Made by a program: the position numbers and the translations under genes. 64,000 bases of DNA from positions 1,612,001 through 1,676,000 of the forward strand of contig OZ242020.1 of assembly GCA_965204875.1 (NCBI GenBank), read 5' to 3'. Numbering within the stretch: position 1 is the stretch's first letter; every line of letters starts with the position of its first letter. The notes under the pieces were generated by a model. It had not been told where the DNA came from and made no database searches. It saw only the letters and a list, made by a program, of their open reading frames with translations. Source of the stretch: Aldehydirespirator sp965204875 (GTDB taxonomy: Bacteria > Actinomycetota > Acidimicrobiia > Acidimicrobiales > Aldehydirespiratoraceae). Shown piece after piece: positions 38,436 through 47,092 of this stretch.

Positions 38436-38885
38436 CTACTGGTAGAGGTGCGAGGCGCTGCCCATGGGCACGCGGCCGGGTTCGGGGTTGCGCACCAGTA
38501 CCTCGCACTCCATCCGGTCGGAGTCGCGGAAGAACAGGCTGAGCTTGCGGCCGAAGTCGGTGACGGTGCCGTCGGTGGCGCTGGCAGCCATGAGCCGTGC
38601 CCGGATCTCGTTGAAGTCGTCGAGGTTGGCCGCGTGCAGGCCGATGTGGTCGAGGCGTCCCCGCCCGAACATCGGCGTCTGGTGCTGGGCCTGGTCGTTG
38701 CCGTCGATCTCGAAGACGTTCAGCTCGGTGGCGGGGCCGATGTTGATCACCGTCATGCGCGACCCTCCGGGGAACTCCTCGCCGTCGCTCTCGACGGTCG
38801 CGCCGAACATGTCGATGTAGAAGCGTTGGAGCTTGTCGGAGTCACCGGTGATCACTGCCACATGGTCGAGTCTCTGAGTGAGCAT
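38436..38885 (-). CDS. VOC-family (glyoxalase-like) protein
   Basis: This 149-aa protein has paired beta-alpha-beta-beta-beta modules: LDHVAVITGDSDKLQRFYIDMFG at the N-terminus and RLDHIGLHAANLDDFNEIRARL in the second half. Metal-ligand positions are His of LDHVAV, His of LDHIGL and Glu in MECEVLV. It may be a lyase, dioxygenase or epimerase; the substrate is not evident. AGGAAGGA lies upstream of the ATG, and a palindrome TGTGCACA (38926-38933) lies about 40 nt further out and may be an operator. Confidence 0.83.
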   Translation of the reverse strand: MLTQRLDHVAVITGDSDKLQRFYIDMFGATVESDGEEFPGGSRMTVINIGPATELNVFEIDGNDQAQHQTPMFGRGRLDHIGLHAANLDDFNEIRARLMAASATDGTVTDFGRKLSLFFRDSDRMECEVLVRNPEPGRVPMGSASHLYQ

Positions 38886-38980
38886 TGTTGTATGTCCTTC
38901 CTGGTTGTCGGTTCGTGTTAGAGTGTGTGCACATGTTGCAAGATTAGATCACCTACCCAGCCTAGTGCAAGTCCTTCCCT

Positions 38981-41179
38981 TCATTCCCATGTCTTGACCG
39001 CATCGAGCATGTGATCATGCGCGGCATCCAAGGTTGCTTTCTGCGCCTCGTAGGCATCCAAAGCGTCGATAAAGTCTTGCACAAGTTCGCGCTGCTTCTC
39101 TACAGATATAAGCGGAATGGGAATAGTCTCGATGTGATTCTTGTAAATGTGCGGTTGGCCGGTTCCTTGTTGTCTCGCGTAGATCTCATCCTGAAGACCC
39201 TTAACACACGCGTACAAGAATGAGGTGAGAAACTTCGACTCGTCCCTACTGTACACGGTGATGCTGTCTGATGCCCATATAGGTCCGCTATGCCACCAAA
39301 CATAGCCAGCGTAGGCACCGCTCTTGCTCACCGTAAATACATTTCCAGCATGAGTCTGTTCACTGTGTGTATACGGACTGGATCTTCCGCCAGCGATTAC
39401 AGGCACATCTCCCGAAGATGTCCTTTTCGCGGTTATGGAGGTTCCATTTTCCAGGATCGCCACCTCGTTCAATCCGATGTGATCTGCTTCGTCAACAATC
39501 GGCCAGAGTGAGTTCGTTAATGCAGCGAAAACGTTGCTGGTTTCGTCTGTCCTTACGATGGACACCATACTCTTCAACTCGTTCGGAATACGCGCAGGAT
39601 TGTCAGAATCTGAGTAGAAGAACAATAGGTTCTGAAGATCGTCTATGTCTCTTGGCATTGTACTGAACCGAATATCTGTGTATCCATCATTGATAACACG
39701 CGCATAATAGAACCAATCAGTAGAAGCTACATCCTTGTCGGTCAAGTAGACTAACCTTGTAGCCGCCTCCGTATACGGTGCAAAGCAGCCTCGCGGCAAG
39801 CTAGCGATGACTCGCACTCGCGCTTCCTTGAGTAGCCTCATCCATAGACCCTGGTGGTTCTTGTTGACCACGAGTCCTTCTGGTACTATCACCGCCATAC
39901 TTCCACCCGCTGCTAAAGAACTGAAACAGCGCAACAGGCATGCCTCGTCGCCATCTTTAGCGTTCTTGTCAACTATCAATATCTCTTCGCGCGTGAGCTG
40001 CTGCGAGAACGGAATATTGGAAAGAACAATGTCATGTTTGGTGTTCGGAGGGTTCTTCACGCTATTGGTCTGAGTGACGCCTGAATGCCCATCTCCGAAT
40101 AGAATCATGTTCATCTTGGCGATGCGCGCGTTGCTCGTGATTTCCTGCCCGAATATCGTCTTGGTTTGCAGTTGTTCGGCATCCGTCGGCGACCTGCCGG
40201 ACTTTAGACTCAGATGTCTGAATGATTCAACGAGAAAGCCGCCCGTGCCGCAAAAGGGATCGAATACTGTGCTTCCAAACTCGGGGTCGACGAGCTTCAC
40301 CATGAATCGAACAATATGCCTTGGTGTGAAGTACTCGCCAAGATCGTTCTGAGTGGTTGTTCTTTGGATAAAGTGCTCAAAGGCCATGCCCTTCAAATCT
40401 TCGTCCACACTGGAGAGACGAAGTGAGTTCAACTCCGAAATAATTTGCTGGAGGACTGAGCCATCTGAAATCTGGGTCTTCGAGATGACCTCGCTTCCAT
40501 ATCGATCTTCCAACTGGTTGATCACAAACCCGTTTATGTATGGAACGATGCGATGCCGCTCCTGCTTCAAGAGATTTGTCCACAGTCCCTCGTCGGAGTC
40601 CGCCTCGCTCAATAGTTTCAGAAATAGAATATTTGCGAATTCGGTAAACCTCTCGACGCCACTTCGCATGCCTGATGTTCTCAGTAGATCGTTCCACTTC
40701 GAAATTAGATCGATAAGTTCATCGCGAGATGAGATAACACGCTCGGATGCGCTGTTGAGTCGATTGGTACTGCTATCGTGGTATTGTATGAGTTGTTCCG
40801 GGCGCGGAAGCGATGCTACCTCCATGTCATTGTAATATAGAGATTGGCTAGAGGGCAGGTGCCGTGACCGCAGATTTCTACCGTTGAATGCGAAAATGAT
40901 ACCGCAATCTATCTTTTCGGCGTATTCTGTTGCCTGTGCCAGCGCCTTGTCTAAAGTGACACCTTCTTTCTTTGCTTCAAGAACGGCGATGGGGATACCT
41001 CTGCCAAATAGCGTGTAGTCTGGCTTCTTGTTGCCCAAACGCGCTGCGGCTATCGATGTCAACTTCGCCTTTACAGCGTTCTCAATGTATACGTTTCGTT
41101 CGGGATGCTCTGGGTCCAGTATCCACCCACTGCGTCGCAACATGTCGTCTATCTTGACTCGGACTTCTTGTTCTATCAT
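38981..41179 (-). CDS. Single-chain restriction nuclease-methylase-specificity protein (type I-like R-M-S fusion)
   Basis: This 732-aa protein combines three functions. Residues 1-140 resemble the HsdR N-terminal nuclease with a PD-(D/E)xK core: KKPDY (Asp54), then AVLEAKK (Glu68, Lys70). Residues 155-560 are an HsdM N6-adenine methylase: GEYFTPRHIVRFM, motif I VFDPFCGTGGFLVE (about 304) and motif IV SNIPF (388-391, in place of NPPF). Residues 575-732 are one HsdS-type target recognition half-domain (KSGAYAGYVWWHSG, HIYKNHIETIPIPL) plus a helix. No helicase is present, as in type IIG enzymes. The ATG at 41179 follows GGAGG by 5 nt; the ATG at 41191 has no such site. GC is much lower than in neighbouring genes, so it was probably acquired. 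Confidence 0.88.
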   Translation of the reverse strand: MIEQEVRVKIDDMLRRSGWILDPEHPERNVYIENAVKAKLTSIAAARLGNKKPDYTLFGRGIPIAVLEAKKEGVTLDKALAQATEYAEKIDCGIIFAFNGRNLRSRHLPSSQSLYYNDMEVASLPRPEQLIQYHDSSTNRLNSASERVISSRDELIDLISKWNDLLRTSGMRSGVERFTEFANILFLKLLSEADSDEGLWTNLLKQERHRIVPYINGFVINQLEDRYGSEVISKTQISDGSVLQQIISELNSLRLSSVDEDLKGMAFEHFIQRTTTQNDLGEYFTPRHIVRFMVKLVDPEFGSTVFDPFCGTGGFLVESFRHLSLKSGRSPTDAEQLQTKTIFGQEITSNARIAKMNMILFGDGHSGVTQTNSVKNPPNTKHDIVLSNIPFSQQLTREEILIVDKNAKDGDEACLLRCFSSLAAGGSMAVIVPEGLVVNKNHQGLWMRLLKEARVRVIASLPRGCFAPYTEAATRLVYLTDKDVASTDWFYYARVINDGYTDIRFSTMPRDIDDLQNLLFFYSDSDNPARIPNELKSMVSIVRTDETSNVFAALTNSLWPIVDEADHIGLNEVAILENGTSITAKRTSSGDVPVIAGGRSSPYTHSEQTHAGNVFTVSKSGAYAGYVWWHSGPIWASDSITVYSRDESKFLTSFLYACVKGLQDEIYARQQGTGQPHIYKNHIETIPIPLISVEKQRELVQDFIDALDAYEAQKATLDAAHDHMLDAVKTWE

Positions 41180-41202
41180 TTTTTCCTCCATCTTGTCTTG
41201 GC

Positions 41203-41325
41203 TCAGAAAGCGTTAGCGATCGACCCGCTCTCAAGTAAGTCGTTGGCGTTGCCTATTGTCGTGTCTTCTGACCGTTGGTGTCCGGAGTTCGCACTCGATG
41301 GCAACATAGCACTGCCCTGTGACAT
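41203..41325 (-). CDS. Small ORF (40 aa) directly upstream of the R-M-S gene
   Basis: The ATG at 41325 is preceded by AGAAGGAG with 7 nt spacing, one of the better ribosome-binding sites in the window. The product begins MSQGSAMLPSSANSGHQRSE and is hydrophilic with no recognised fold. The stop lies 23 nt before the R-M-S ATG at 41179, on the same strand. It might be a leader peptide or controller, or a chance frame; it lacks a helix-turn-helix of the C-protein type. Confidence 0.4.
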   Translation of the reverse strand: MSQGSAMLPSSANSGHQRSEDTTIGNANDLLESGSIANAF

Positions 41326-41706
41326 CTGCTGCTCCTTCTCTAGGAGGGTGGTGCAACAGATGCGGATTTGGGATCCGGTTTGTGCAGCAGCTTCCACCTA
41401 CCATCCTAGTTCAGGGCACTAGGAGCACGCAGGCACCGAGGCCATCGCGTTAGCCTTGAACTCCCTCGCAAACGACTGGCGCACCCTGACCCTGCGGGAC
41501 CGGCCTCGGATCCGCGACCTCCGCGCCTCGGACCAGATGCGTTGCCAAGATGGACCACTGCCGGCGCGCAACGCAGGCAAGGCTAGTTGTCGGTTCGCGT
41601 GAGCAGGTGGGCTCGGGCTGTTCCGGCCTCCCGGGGGGCGCGAGGAGTGCTGCTACTTCCTGTAGCAGAGGCCCACCTCGGGCCGGCGGTGTGGTAGCAA
41701 CGGGTG
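41326..41706. other. Intergenic region upstream of the amidotransferase gene
   Basis: About 380 nt mark the transition from the low-GC restriction island (to about 41420) to normal GC. No coding frame, tRNA or integrase remnant is seen. Promoters for both flanking genes are expected here but none stands out. Confidence 0.5.
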
Positions 41707-42429
41707 ATGCGACTGCTGGTGTTCCAGCACATCGACTGCGAGCATCCGGGACGCCTGCGCGACTTCCTGGCCGCCGACGGCATCGATTGGACGGCCGTGG
41801 AACTCGACGAGGGCGAGCCGATCCCTCGGCTGGAGGACTATGACGCCCTCTGGGTGATGGGCGGCCCGATGGACGTCTGGGATGTGGACGAGCATCCGTG
41901 GCTGGTGCCCGAGAAGCGGGCCATCAGGCGCTGGGTGCGCGAGCTGCGGCGCCCGTTCCTTGGAGTGTGTCTCGGGCACCAGTTGCTGGCCGACGCGCTG
42001 GGCGGGACTTGCGGCCCGCAGCGCCCGCCCGAGATCGGGGTGCTGGGTGTGACGCTCACGCCGGAGGGTCGCGCCGATCCGATCTTCGAGCGGATGGCCG
42101 GCCGGCAGCACGCCCTGCAGTGGCACTCGGTGTGTGTGGCCCAGCCGCCCGAGGACGCCGTGGTGCTGGCGAGCTCGCCTGCGTGCCGGGTGCAGGCCAT
42201 GAGGGTGGGGCAGTGTGCGTGGTCGATGCAGTACCACGTGGAGGTCGAGGACGACACGGTTCGCAACTGGGGCGAGATCGACGCCTACCGCGAAGCGCTC
42301 GCGTCGACGCTGGGCAGCGGCGCCCTCGAAGGTCTGGCCGCAGACGCCGAGGATCACATGGCCGGCTTCTCCGCAGACGCCGAGAGGCTCTACCACAACT
42401 TCATGAGACTGTCGGTCCGGCCGGCATGA
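41707..42429 (+). CDS. Class I glutamine amidotransferase-like protein
   Basis: This 240-aa GATase1 domain protein has the nucleophile elbow GVCLGHQLLADALGG and the His-Glu of MQYHVEVEDD completing the triad. YDALWVMGGPMDVWD is the oxyanion-side motif. Stand-alone proteins of this GuaA-like type are common and often act as gamma-glutamyl hydrolases or have unknown targets. The ATG at 41707 is used; a GTG directly before it is an alternative. Confidence 0.85.
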   Translation: MRLLVFQHIDCEHPGRLRDFLAADGIDWTAVELDEGEPIPRLEDYDALWVMGGPMDVWDVDEHPWLVPEKRAIRRWVRELRRPFLGVCLGHQLLADALGGTCGPQRPPEIGVLGVTLTPEGRADPIFERMAGRQHALQWHSVCVAQPPEDAVVLASSPACRVQAMRVGQCAWSMQYHVEVEDDTVRNWGEIDAYREALASTLGSGALEGLAADAEDHMAGFSADAERLYHNFMRLSVRPA

Positions 42430-42535
42430 TGCCGTTGTGGTGCAGTGCGTTATAGTAGCCGGTTGGCGCGTTCGCCCGTTCGTGTCTAGGTTCGTTCGTC
42501 GGCTTCGGTCGGCGGCTGTTAGGAAGGTGTGGCTG

Positions 42536-42583
42536 ATGTCGCAGCTGGTTCGTGTTGGTAGTGGGTCTCTCCGCGGGGGGGGG
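42536..42583 (+). promoter_or_regulatory. Translation start and 9-bp G tract in the Calx-beta gene 5' end
   Basis: AGGAAGG (42521-42527) stands 8 nt before the ATG at 42536, an excellent start signal. With nine Gs at 42575-42583 this frame ends at a TAG shortly after. With ten (or seven) Gs it runs straight into the Calx-beta frame and supplies the Arg-rich n-region (AGRRRPCGGG) of a signal peptide. Confidence 0.7.
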
Positions 42584-42627
42584 CTGCTGATGTTGTAGCC
42601 GGTCGCCGCCGCCCGTGTGGTGGGGGT

Positions 42628-44211
42628 TTGTGGTTGGCTGTGTTGGGGGTGGTGGCGTTGTTTGCGGGGGTTGTGGTTGGGCCGGTTGCTGCGCAGGGTG
42701 GGGCGTCGTTGTTGGTGTCGGTTGCTGATGTGAGCATGGCTGAGGGTGATCGTGGTCATTCGTCGATGAGTTTCACGGTAGTTTTGAGCGGTTCGCCTAG
42801 TCATGATGTGAGGGTGAAGGTTTCGGCGGTGCCTGGCGGGTCGGGTACGGCGACGCGTGATCTTGTGGGTCGTGATTATGTGGGGTTCACGAATCGGACG
42901 GTCACGTTCGCGGCTGGTGCGTCGGGGGCCGGGTTGTCCAAGACTGTGAGGGTGTCGGTGCTTGGTGATCATGTGGTGGAGCCTGATGAGACGTTCACGC
43001 TGCGGGTCAACAATCTCGCTACCGGCGATTCGCGGGTGGGGTTCTCTGGTGGGGGAACCAAGGTGGAGGCCACGGGCACTATCACCAACGATGACAGCGC
43101 AAGCGATCCGGCGGTGGTGATCTCGGTGGCCGACGCGAGCGTGGTCGAGGGTGACTCTGGCAGGACTGCTGTGGTGTTCACGGTGACCTTGAGCGCCTCG
43201 CCTGGTGATGAGGTGCGGGTGAAGGCTTCGGCGGTGCCGGGCAGGACCGGCACGGCGGCGCGTCGCGGCGACGGCCGTGATTATGCGGGTTTCACGGGTA
43301 AGGTGTTGACGTTCGCGGCTAACGCGTCGGGTGATGCGCTGTCTCAGACGGTCAGGGTGCGGGTGTTCGGCGACACGCGTGTGGAGCCTGATGAGACGTT
43401 CACGTTGCGGGTGAATCATCTGATCACCAGCGACGACCGTGTGCGCTTCGCCGGCGGTCACCGCCTCAAGACGGAAGCGACCGGCACCATCCGAAACGAC
43501 GACGGCGGCTCCCTTCTAACCGAACACCCCGCAACGACGACGACCTCCACGACAATCGCGCCCACCACCACCACGACGACGACCACATCCACGACGACCG
43601 CACCCACCACAACGACATCCACTACTGCGCCTACGACAACAACGACGACTACCACCACAACCACGACGACGACGACGACTACTACTACTACGACCACTAC
43701 CACGACCACGACCACTACTACGACCACGACGCTGCCTCCGGCTGTGGACTTCACGGTGACCCAAGGCAAAACGACGTTTTCGTCCGAAACGAGTTTCGCT
43801 ACGGCGACGTTCGGTGAGTCCGCGTTGTTCAGGGTGCGGCTCAAGGACAGCAACGGCAAGAACACTAAAGTGGGTGTTGACGGACTAACTCCGGCTACGT
43901 TCTCATTCCAGTATGTTTGGACTACAGAGTATCCGGTGATCGTGCGCCGCAGTGGGAAGTCCCTGACTTGGTGGTGGGGTGCCGCCTCGGGCAGGTATTT
44001 CGGCTTCGATACCGAAACCCGCGCAACCGACAGTGTCGGTTACGTCAGTTTCCACCATGTCGCTAATGATCCTGACACCTCAACTTCCGGTGATAGACGC
44101 GCCATTATCTTCGTTGTGCGGGCCGGGACAAACGCCCCGGGCGCCACCGGCGATCCCACAACCACCAGATTCCAGGCCGGTCACGTAAGGTACGCCGAAG
44201 CTTCCGGCTAA
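42628..44211 (+). CDS. Secreted Calx-beta surface protein with poly-Thr linker
   Basis: From the TTG at 42628 the protein has 527 aa: a hydrophobic signal segment (WLAVLGVVALFAGVVVGPVAAQ), two Calx-beta domains (about 28-155 and 158-293, each ending VEPDETFTLRVN then GTITNDD or GTIRNDD), a Thr-rich linker (303-370) and a C-terminal domain of about 155 residues. That last domain is also found in the SLH protein at 57400 (FGESALFRVRLKDSN, NDPDTSTSGD, NAPGATGDPTTT). The true start is probably the ATG at 42536, out of frame because of the G tract. Calx-beta domains bind Ca2+ in adhesins. GC is lower than in housekeeping genes. A strong hairpin follows the stop. Confidence 0.85.
   Translation: MWLAVLGVVALFAGVVVGPVAAQGGASLLVSVADVSMAEGDRGHSSMSFTVVLSGSPSHDVRVKVSAVPGGSGTATRDLVGRDYVGFTNRTVTFAAGASGAGLSKTVRVSVLGDHVVEPDETFTLRVNNLATGDSRVGFSGGGTKVEATGTITNDDSASDPAVVISVADASVVEGDSGRTAVVFTVTLSASPGDEVRVKASAVPGRTGTAARRGDGRDYAGFTGKVLTFAANASGDALSQTVRVRVFGDTRVEPDETFTLRVNHLITSDDRVRFAGGHRLKTEATGTIRNDDGGSLLTEHPATTTTSTTIAPTTTTTTTTSTTTAPTTTTSTTAPTTTTTTTTTTTTTTTTTTTTTTTTTTTTTTTTTLPPAVDFTVTQGKTTFSSETSFATATFGESALFRVRLKDSNGKNTKVGVDGLTPATFSFQYVWTTEYPVIVRRSGKSLTWWWGAASGRYFGFDTETRATDSVGYVSFHHVANDPDTSTSGDRRAIIFVVRAGTNAPGATGDPTTTRFQAGHVRYAEASG
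43534..43731. repeat. ACN microsatellite encoding a poly-Thr linker
   Basis: About 66 codons are almost all ACN (ACC, ACG, ACT, ACA mixed), with occasional Ser, Ala and Pro. Codon choice varies, so the tract is constrained at protein level rather than being a simple recent expansion. Confidence 0.95.
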
Positions 44212-44238
44212 CGCGCTCTCGCTAAGACCACCACGACC

Positions 44239-44270
44239 AGGGGACCCCGACCATTCGGTCGGGGTCCCCT
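44239..44270 (+). terminator. Strong hairpin after the Calx-beta gene
   Basis: A perfect 14-bp stem, AGGGGACCCCGACC (44239-44252) with GGTCGGGGTCCCCT (44257-44270), encloses a 4-nt ATTC loop, 28 nt after the stop. There is no T-tract, but this is the strongest stem-loop noticed in the window and a likely terminator. Confidence 0.85.
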
Positions 44271-44380
44271 CGCACGTTAGACGCATGGTGTACCGGCTGT
44301 GGCCGGTGCCCGTGCGAGGGCTGCGCACATGGCGACCGCGTCGTCACCCCGCTCAGATCTTGCCGGCGGGCTGACGGTTG

Positions 44381-44454
44381 TCGGGCAGGCGGGATTTGAA
44401 CCCACGACCTCCTCGTCCCGAACGAGGCGCGCTACCAAGCTGCGCCACTGCCCG
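44381..44454 (-). tRNA. tRNA-Pro (CGG)
   Basis: On the minus strand the acceptor is CGGGCAG/CTGCCCG, the D-arm is GGCGCAGCTTGGTAGCGC, and the anticodon stem CCTCG/CGAGG encloses TTCGGGA, anticodon CGG. The T-arm is GTGGGTTCAAATCCCGC. CCA is not encoded. Confidence 0.93.
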
Positions 44455-44533
44455 TGTGCAGCGTCAAGGATGCTACCGCCGGAACCCGCCGCGCGTCCCG
44501 ACCTGGGCGCTCCGATATTCGGCGATCCGGTCT

Positions 44534-44914
44534 TCAGGCAGGGGCGGCGGCCTCGGCCAGGGCCGCCCGTACGGCCTTGGCCAGGCTCATGGGGTTGATG
44601 GGCTTGACGAGCCATCCGTCCGCGGAACTGCGGCGGGCCAGGAACTCGTCGGCTTCGCGGTCGAGCAGCATGAGCACCGGCCGCGGTTCGAGGCGGCCCA
44701 TGTCCTCCTCCTGGCGGACGGCCAGGCACGCTGCCATCCCGCCCATGTTGCCGATCTGCAGGTCAAGCAGCACCAGGCTGGGGTCGAGTTCTGCCACCGC
44801 TGCGACCACCGCGGCGCCCCGCCGGACCCGGTGGACGGTGTGCTCGCCGCCGAGGGCCGCCTCGCACTCGCGCTCGATCCAATCGGCGTCGGTGGCGACC
44901 AGCACATCGGGCAC
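44534..44914 (-). CDS. Single-domain response regulator
   Basis: This 126-aa receiver domain has no output domain. The phospho-acceptor is probably Asp in LVLLDLQIGNMGG, and the switch Lys is in DGWLVKPINPMSLAKAV. The N-terminal acidic pair is in VLVATDADW. No histidine kinase is adjacent. It is divergent from the STAS gene (119 nt apart), so a partner-switch link is possible but not shown. Confidence 0.85.
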   Translation of the reverse strand: MPDVLVATDADWIERECEAALGGEHTVHRVRRGAAVVAAVAELDPSLVLLDLQIGNMGGMAACLAVRQEEDMGRLEPRPVLMLLDREADEFLARRSSADGWLVKPINPMSLAKAVRAALAEAAAPA

Positions 44915-45033
44915 CGCCCGATAGTACCGGTGTCGTTCCCCGGTCGGTTCCGGCGAGCCCGTGCGCCGGTCATTGGCCGACGGGTCACGGCCATGGTCTC
45001 GGGTCTCGGGCGGGAGCCGTTACCCTCTGGCTT

Positions 45034-45378
45034 GTGCTGGAGATCGAGTCCTTCCGCAACGACGCGGAGTCGTACCACCTGCTGCGCCCCACCGGTGAGC
45101 TCGATGCCTACACGGTGGCGCAGTTCCGTGAGGCGCTCGCCGACCACGCCGCCTCAGGTCGGCTCGTCGTGGACCTCTGCGGGGTGCCGTTCATGGACTC
45201 CGCCGGCCTCGGCGCCCTGATCGGCGGGATCCGCCGAGTGCGCGAGAACGACGGGCGTGTCGTCGTCTACTGCAACGGAGCGACGCTCATCCGGCTGCTG
45301 CACACCACCGGCTTTGACCGCATCGTCCCCGTGGAAGAGACGCTCAGCGACGCGGTGGCAGCGCTCGACCGCACCTAG
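45034..45378 (+). CDS. STAS-domain anti-anti-sigma factor
   Basis: This 114-aa protein has the typical RPTGELDAYTVAQFREAL start and the phosphorylatable Ser motif FMDSAGLGALIGGIRR. Such proteins release sigma factors from RsbW-like anti-sigma kinases. A candidate anti-sigma is encoded at 32695. The GTG at 45034 is the start. nfeD follows on the same strand. Confidence 0.9.
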   Translation: MLEIESFRNDAESYHLLRPTGELDAYTVAQFREALADHAASGRLVVDLCGVPFMDSAGLGALIGGIRRVRENDGRVVVYCNGATLIRLLHTTGFDRIVPVEETLSDAVAALDRT

Positions 45379-45493
45379 GGCCGTCTCGAGTCGAGCGGAA
45401 CGAGAGTCGAGCGGGAACAAGCGTGCCGCGGCGGGTGGGCTGAATGCCCGGCGAGATGCAAGAGGCCGCCTCGCGGGTCGAACGATCACAAGC

Positions 45494-46897
45494 ATGCTGA
45501 GGCTCACCGCCCGGCGCCGGGTCGCCGCGATCGGGGTCGGGGCACTTCTAGCGGGACTGGCGCTGACGCTCGGCCAGCAGTCCTGGCCCGGCCTGTCCTC
45601 GCCGCCCGCACGGGCTGCCGACGCTGGTTCCGATGCCGGTAGCAGCCATCAGCGGGCCCCCGACGTTGGTAGCAGCCATCAGTGGGCCGCCGACGGCGGT
45701 CTCGATGCGGGTGTCGTCGATGTGGTGGAGGTGTCCGGATACCTCGATCCGATCATGGCCGATTTCATCGAGCGCTCGATCCGCACGGCCTCAGCTGAGG
45801 GCTCGCTGGGCCTGGTGCTGCAGATCAACAGCTCGCGCGCCCTCATCGACGACGAGCGCCTCGTGCAGCTGGCCGCCGGCATTCGCAACTCCGACGTGCC
45901 GGTGTCGATGTGGATCGGGCCCTCCGGCGCTGCGGCGAAGGGCCGTGTCGGCCAGCTAGCCGGCGTCGTGAGCGACCTCGCCCTGGCGCCCGGGTCGGTG
46001 CTCGGCGACCTGGGGCCGCTCGTGCTGCCGGAGCGCCTTCTGTCGGAGCGCTTCGCCGAACTCTACCCGCACCTGGTGCAGCGCTCCCTCTCCTTCGGCG
46101 ACGCCATCGATTCGGGCCTGGCCCGGGAGGCCCCGACCCTGCCGTTCTTCGTGCTCGACCTGCCCGGCTTCGAGACCCAGATCGACAGCTCCGGCGATCA
46201 ACCGCTGCGGGTGCCGGTGAGCAGCGTCCGCTTCGCCAAGCTCTCGCTTCTCGACCAGTTCATGCACGCCGCCGCCAGCCCCGCCTTGGCGTACCTGCTG
46301 TTCTTGGTGGGCGCCGGGATGCTGGTGTTCGAGTTCTACACGGCCGGTGTCGGCATCGTCGGAGCCCTGGGCGCGGGCTGCTTCCTGTTCGGGTGTTACG
46401 GGCTGGCGGCGCTGCCGGCGCGCGGCTGGGCCGTGGCGCTGCTGGCGGTCGCACTGTTCGGGTATGCCGTCGATGTCCAGGCCGGGATCCGCAGAGTCTG
46501 GACGGCTATCGCCACCGCCTGCCTGATTGCGGGGTCGCTGACGCTGTTCGATGGCGTGCTGCTGTCCTGGGTGACGCTGCTCGTGGGGATCGTCGGGATG
46601 GTCGCCGGGATGGTCTTGGGGATGCCGGCGATGGTGCGCACCCGCTTCGGGACGCCGAGGATCGCCAGGGACTGGTTGGTCGGAGCCGCCGGATCGGCCC
46701 GCGACACGCTCGATCCCGAGGGTGTGGTGATGATCGACGGGGCGCCCTGGCGTGCCCGAACCCGGCGGGACACTCCCGTAGCGCCCGCCGACCCCGTGCG
46801 TGTGGTGTCGCTGGAGGGGCTGATCCTCGGCGTCGAAGCCACACCCAGCGTCGGACCCGTCGCCCCCGACCAGGACGACCCCGGCGAACCCGGCTAG
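45494..46897 (+). CDS. NfeD-family membrane protein with ClpP-like domain
   Basis: This 467-aa protein has a signal sequence, then a linker with a 30-bp tandem repeat encoding GSSHQ(R/W)A twice. A periplasmic ClpP/crotonase-like domain follows (VVEVSGYLDPIMADFIERSI to about 270; GPSGAAAKG occupies the catalytic Ser region). Then come four or five helices (SPALAYLLFLVGAGMLVFEF) and a C-terminal OB-like NfeD domain (GAAGSARDTLDPEGVVMIDG, WRARTRRD). Such proteins usually act with SPFH proteins in membrane-domain proteostasis; no SPFH gene is adjacent. Its 3' end is duplicated downstream. Confidence 0.9.
   Translation: MLRLTARRRVAAIGVGALLAGLALTLGQQSWPGLSSPPARAADAGSDAGSSHQRAPDVGSSHQWAADGGLDAGVVDVVEVSGYLDPIMADFIERSIRTASAEGSLGLVLQINSSRALIDDERLVQLAAGIRNSDVPVSMWIGPSGAAAKGRVGQLAGVVSDLALAPGSVLGDLGPLVLPERLLSERFAELYPHLVQRSLSFGDAIDSGLAREAPTLPFFVLDLPGFETQIDSSGDQPLRVPVSSVRFAKLSLLDQFMHAAASPALAYLLFLVGAGMLVFEFYTAGVGIVGALGAGCFLFGCYGLAALPARGWAVALLAVALFGYAVDVQAGIRRVWTAIATACLIAGSLTLFDGVLLSWVTLLVGIVGMVAGMVLGMPAMVRTRFGTPRIARDWLVGAAGSARDTLDPEGVVMIDGAPWRARTRRDTPVAPADPVRVVSLEGLILGVEATPSVGPVAPDQDDPGEPG
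45635..45694. repeat. 30-bp tandem repeat in the nfeD linker
   Basis: Units 45635-45664 and 45665-45694 differ at four positions and share GGTAGCAGCCATCAG(C/T)GGGC. They sit in frame between the signal sequence and the ClpP-like domain. Confidence 0.88.
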
Positions 46898-46980
46898 GAG
46901 CACCTGGGTCGTCAGGCCGGCCGCGCCCCGCCGTCAGCAAGTTCGGGCAGTCCGGGCAGTCCCGGCGAAACCGGCTAGGA
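46880..46980. repeat. Copy of the nfeD stop region downstream
   Basis: CCGGCGAACCCGGCTAGGA at 46881-46899 contains the nfeD stop. A copy with one change is at 46962-46980, about 81 bp downstream. Confidence 0.82.
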
Positions 46981-47092
46981 CTTCGGCGAAGGTGGTGGGC
47001 ATCGGCGCTCCGACCCTGCCGATGATCCGGATCGCCGGGCTGTGGATCGGCTGGGGAGGCGTCGGCGGGTGGGCTCCGGATGCGCAGGAATG

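Noticed and set aside
38886..41700. Prophage or integrative element around the restriction gene
   Set aside because: The GC shift supports transfer, but no integrase, phage gene, tRNA target or flanking repeat was found.
43458..43865. Poly-valine open frames opposite the Thr linkers (also 58572-59081 and 62251-62724)
   Set aside because: They are the reverse reading of ACN repeats and not credible proteins.
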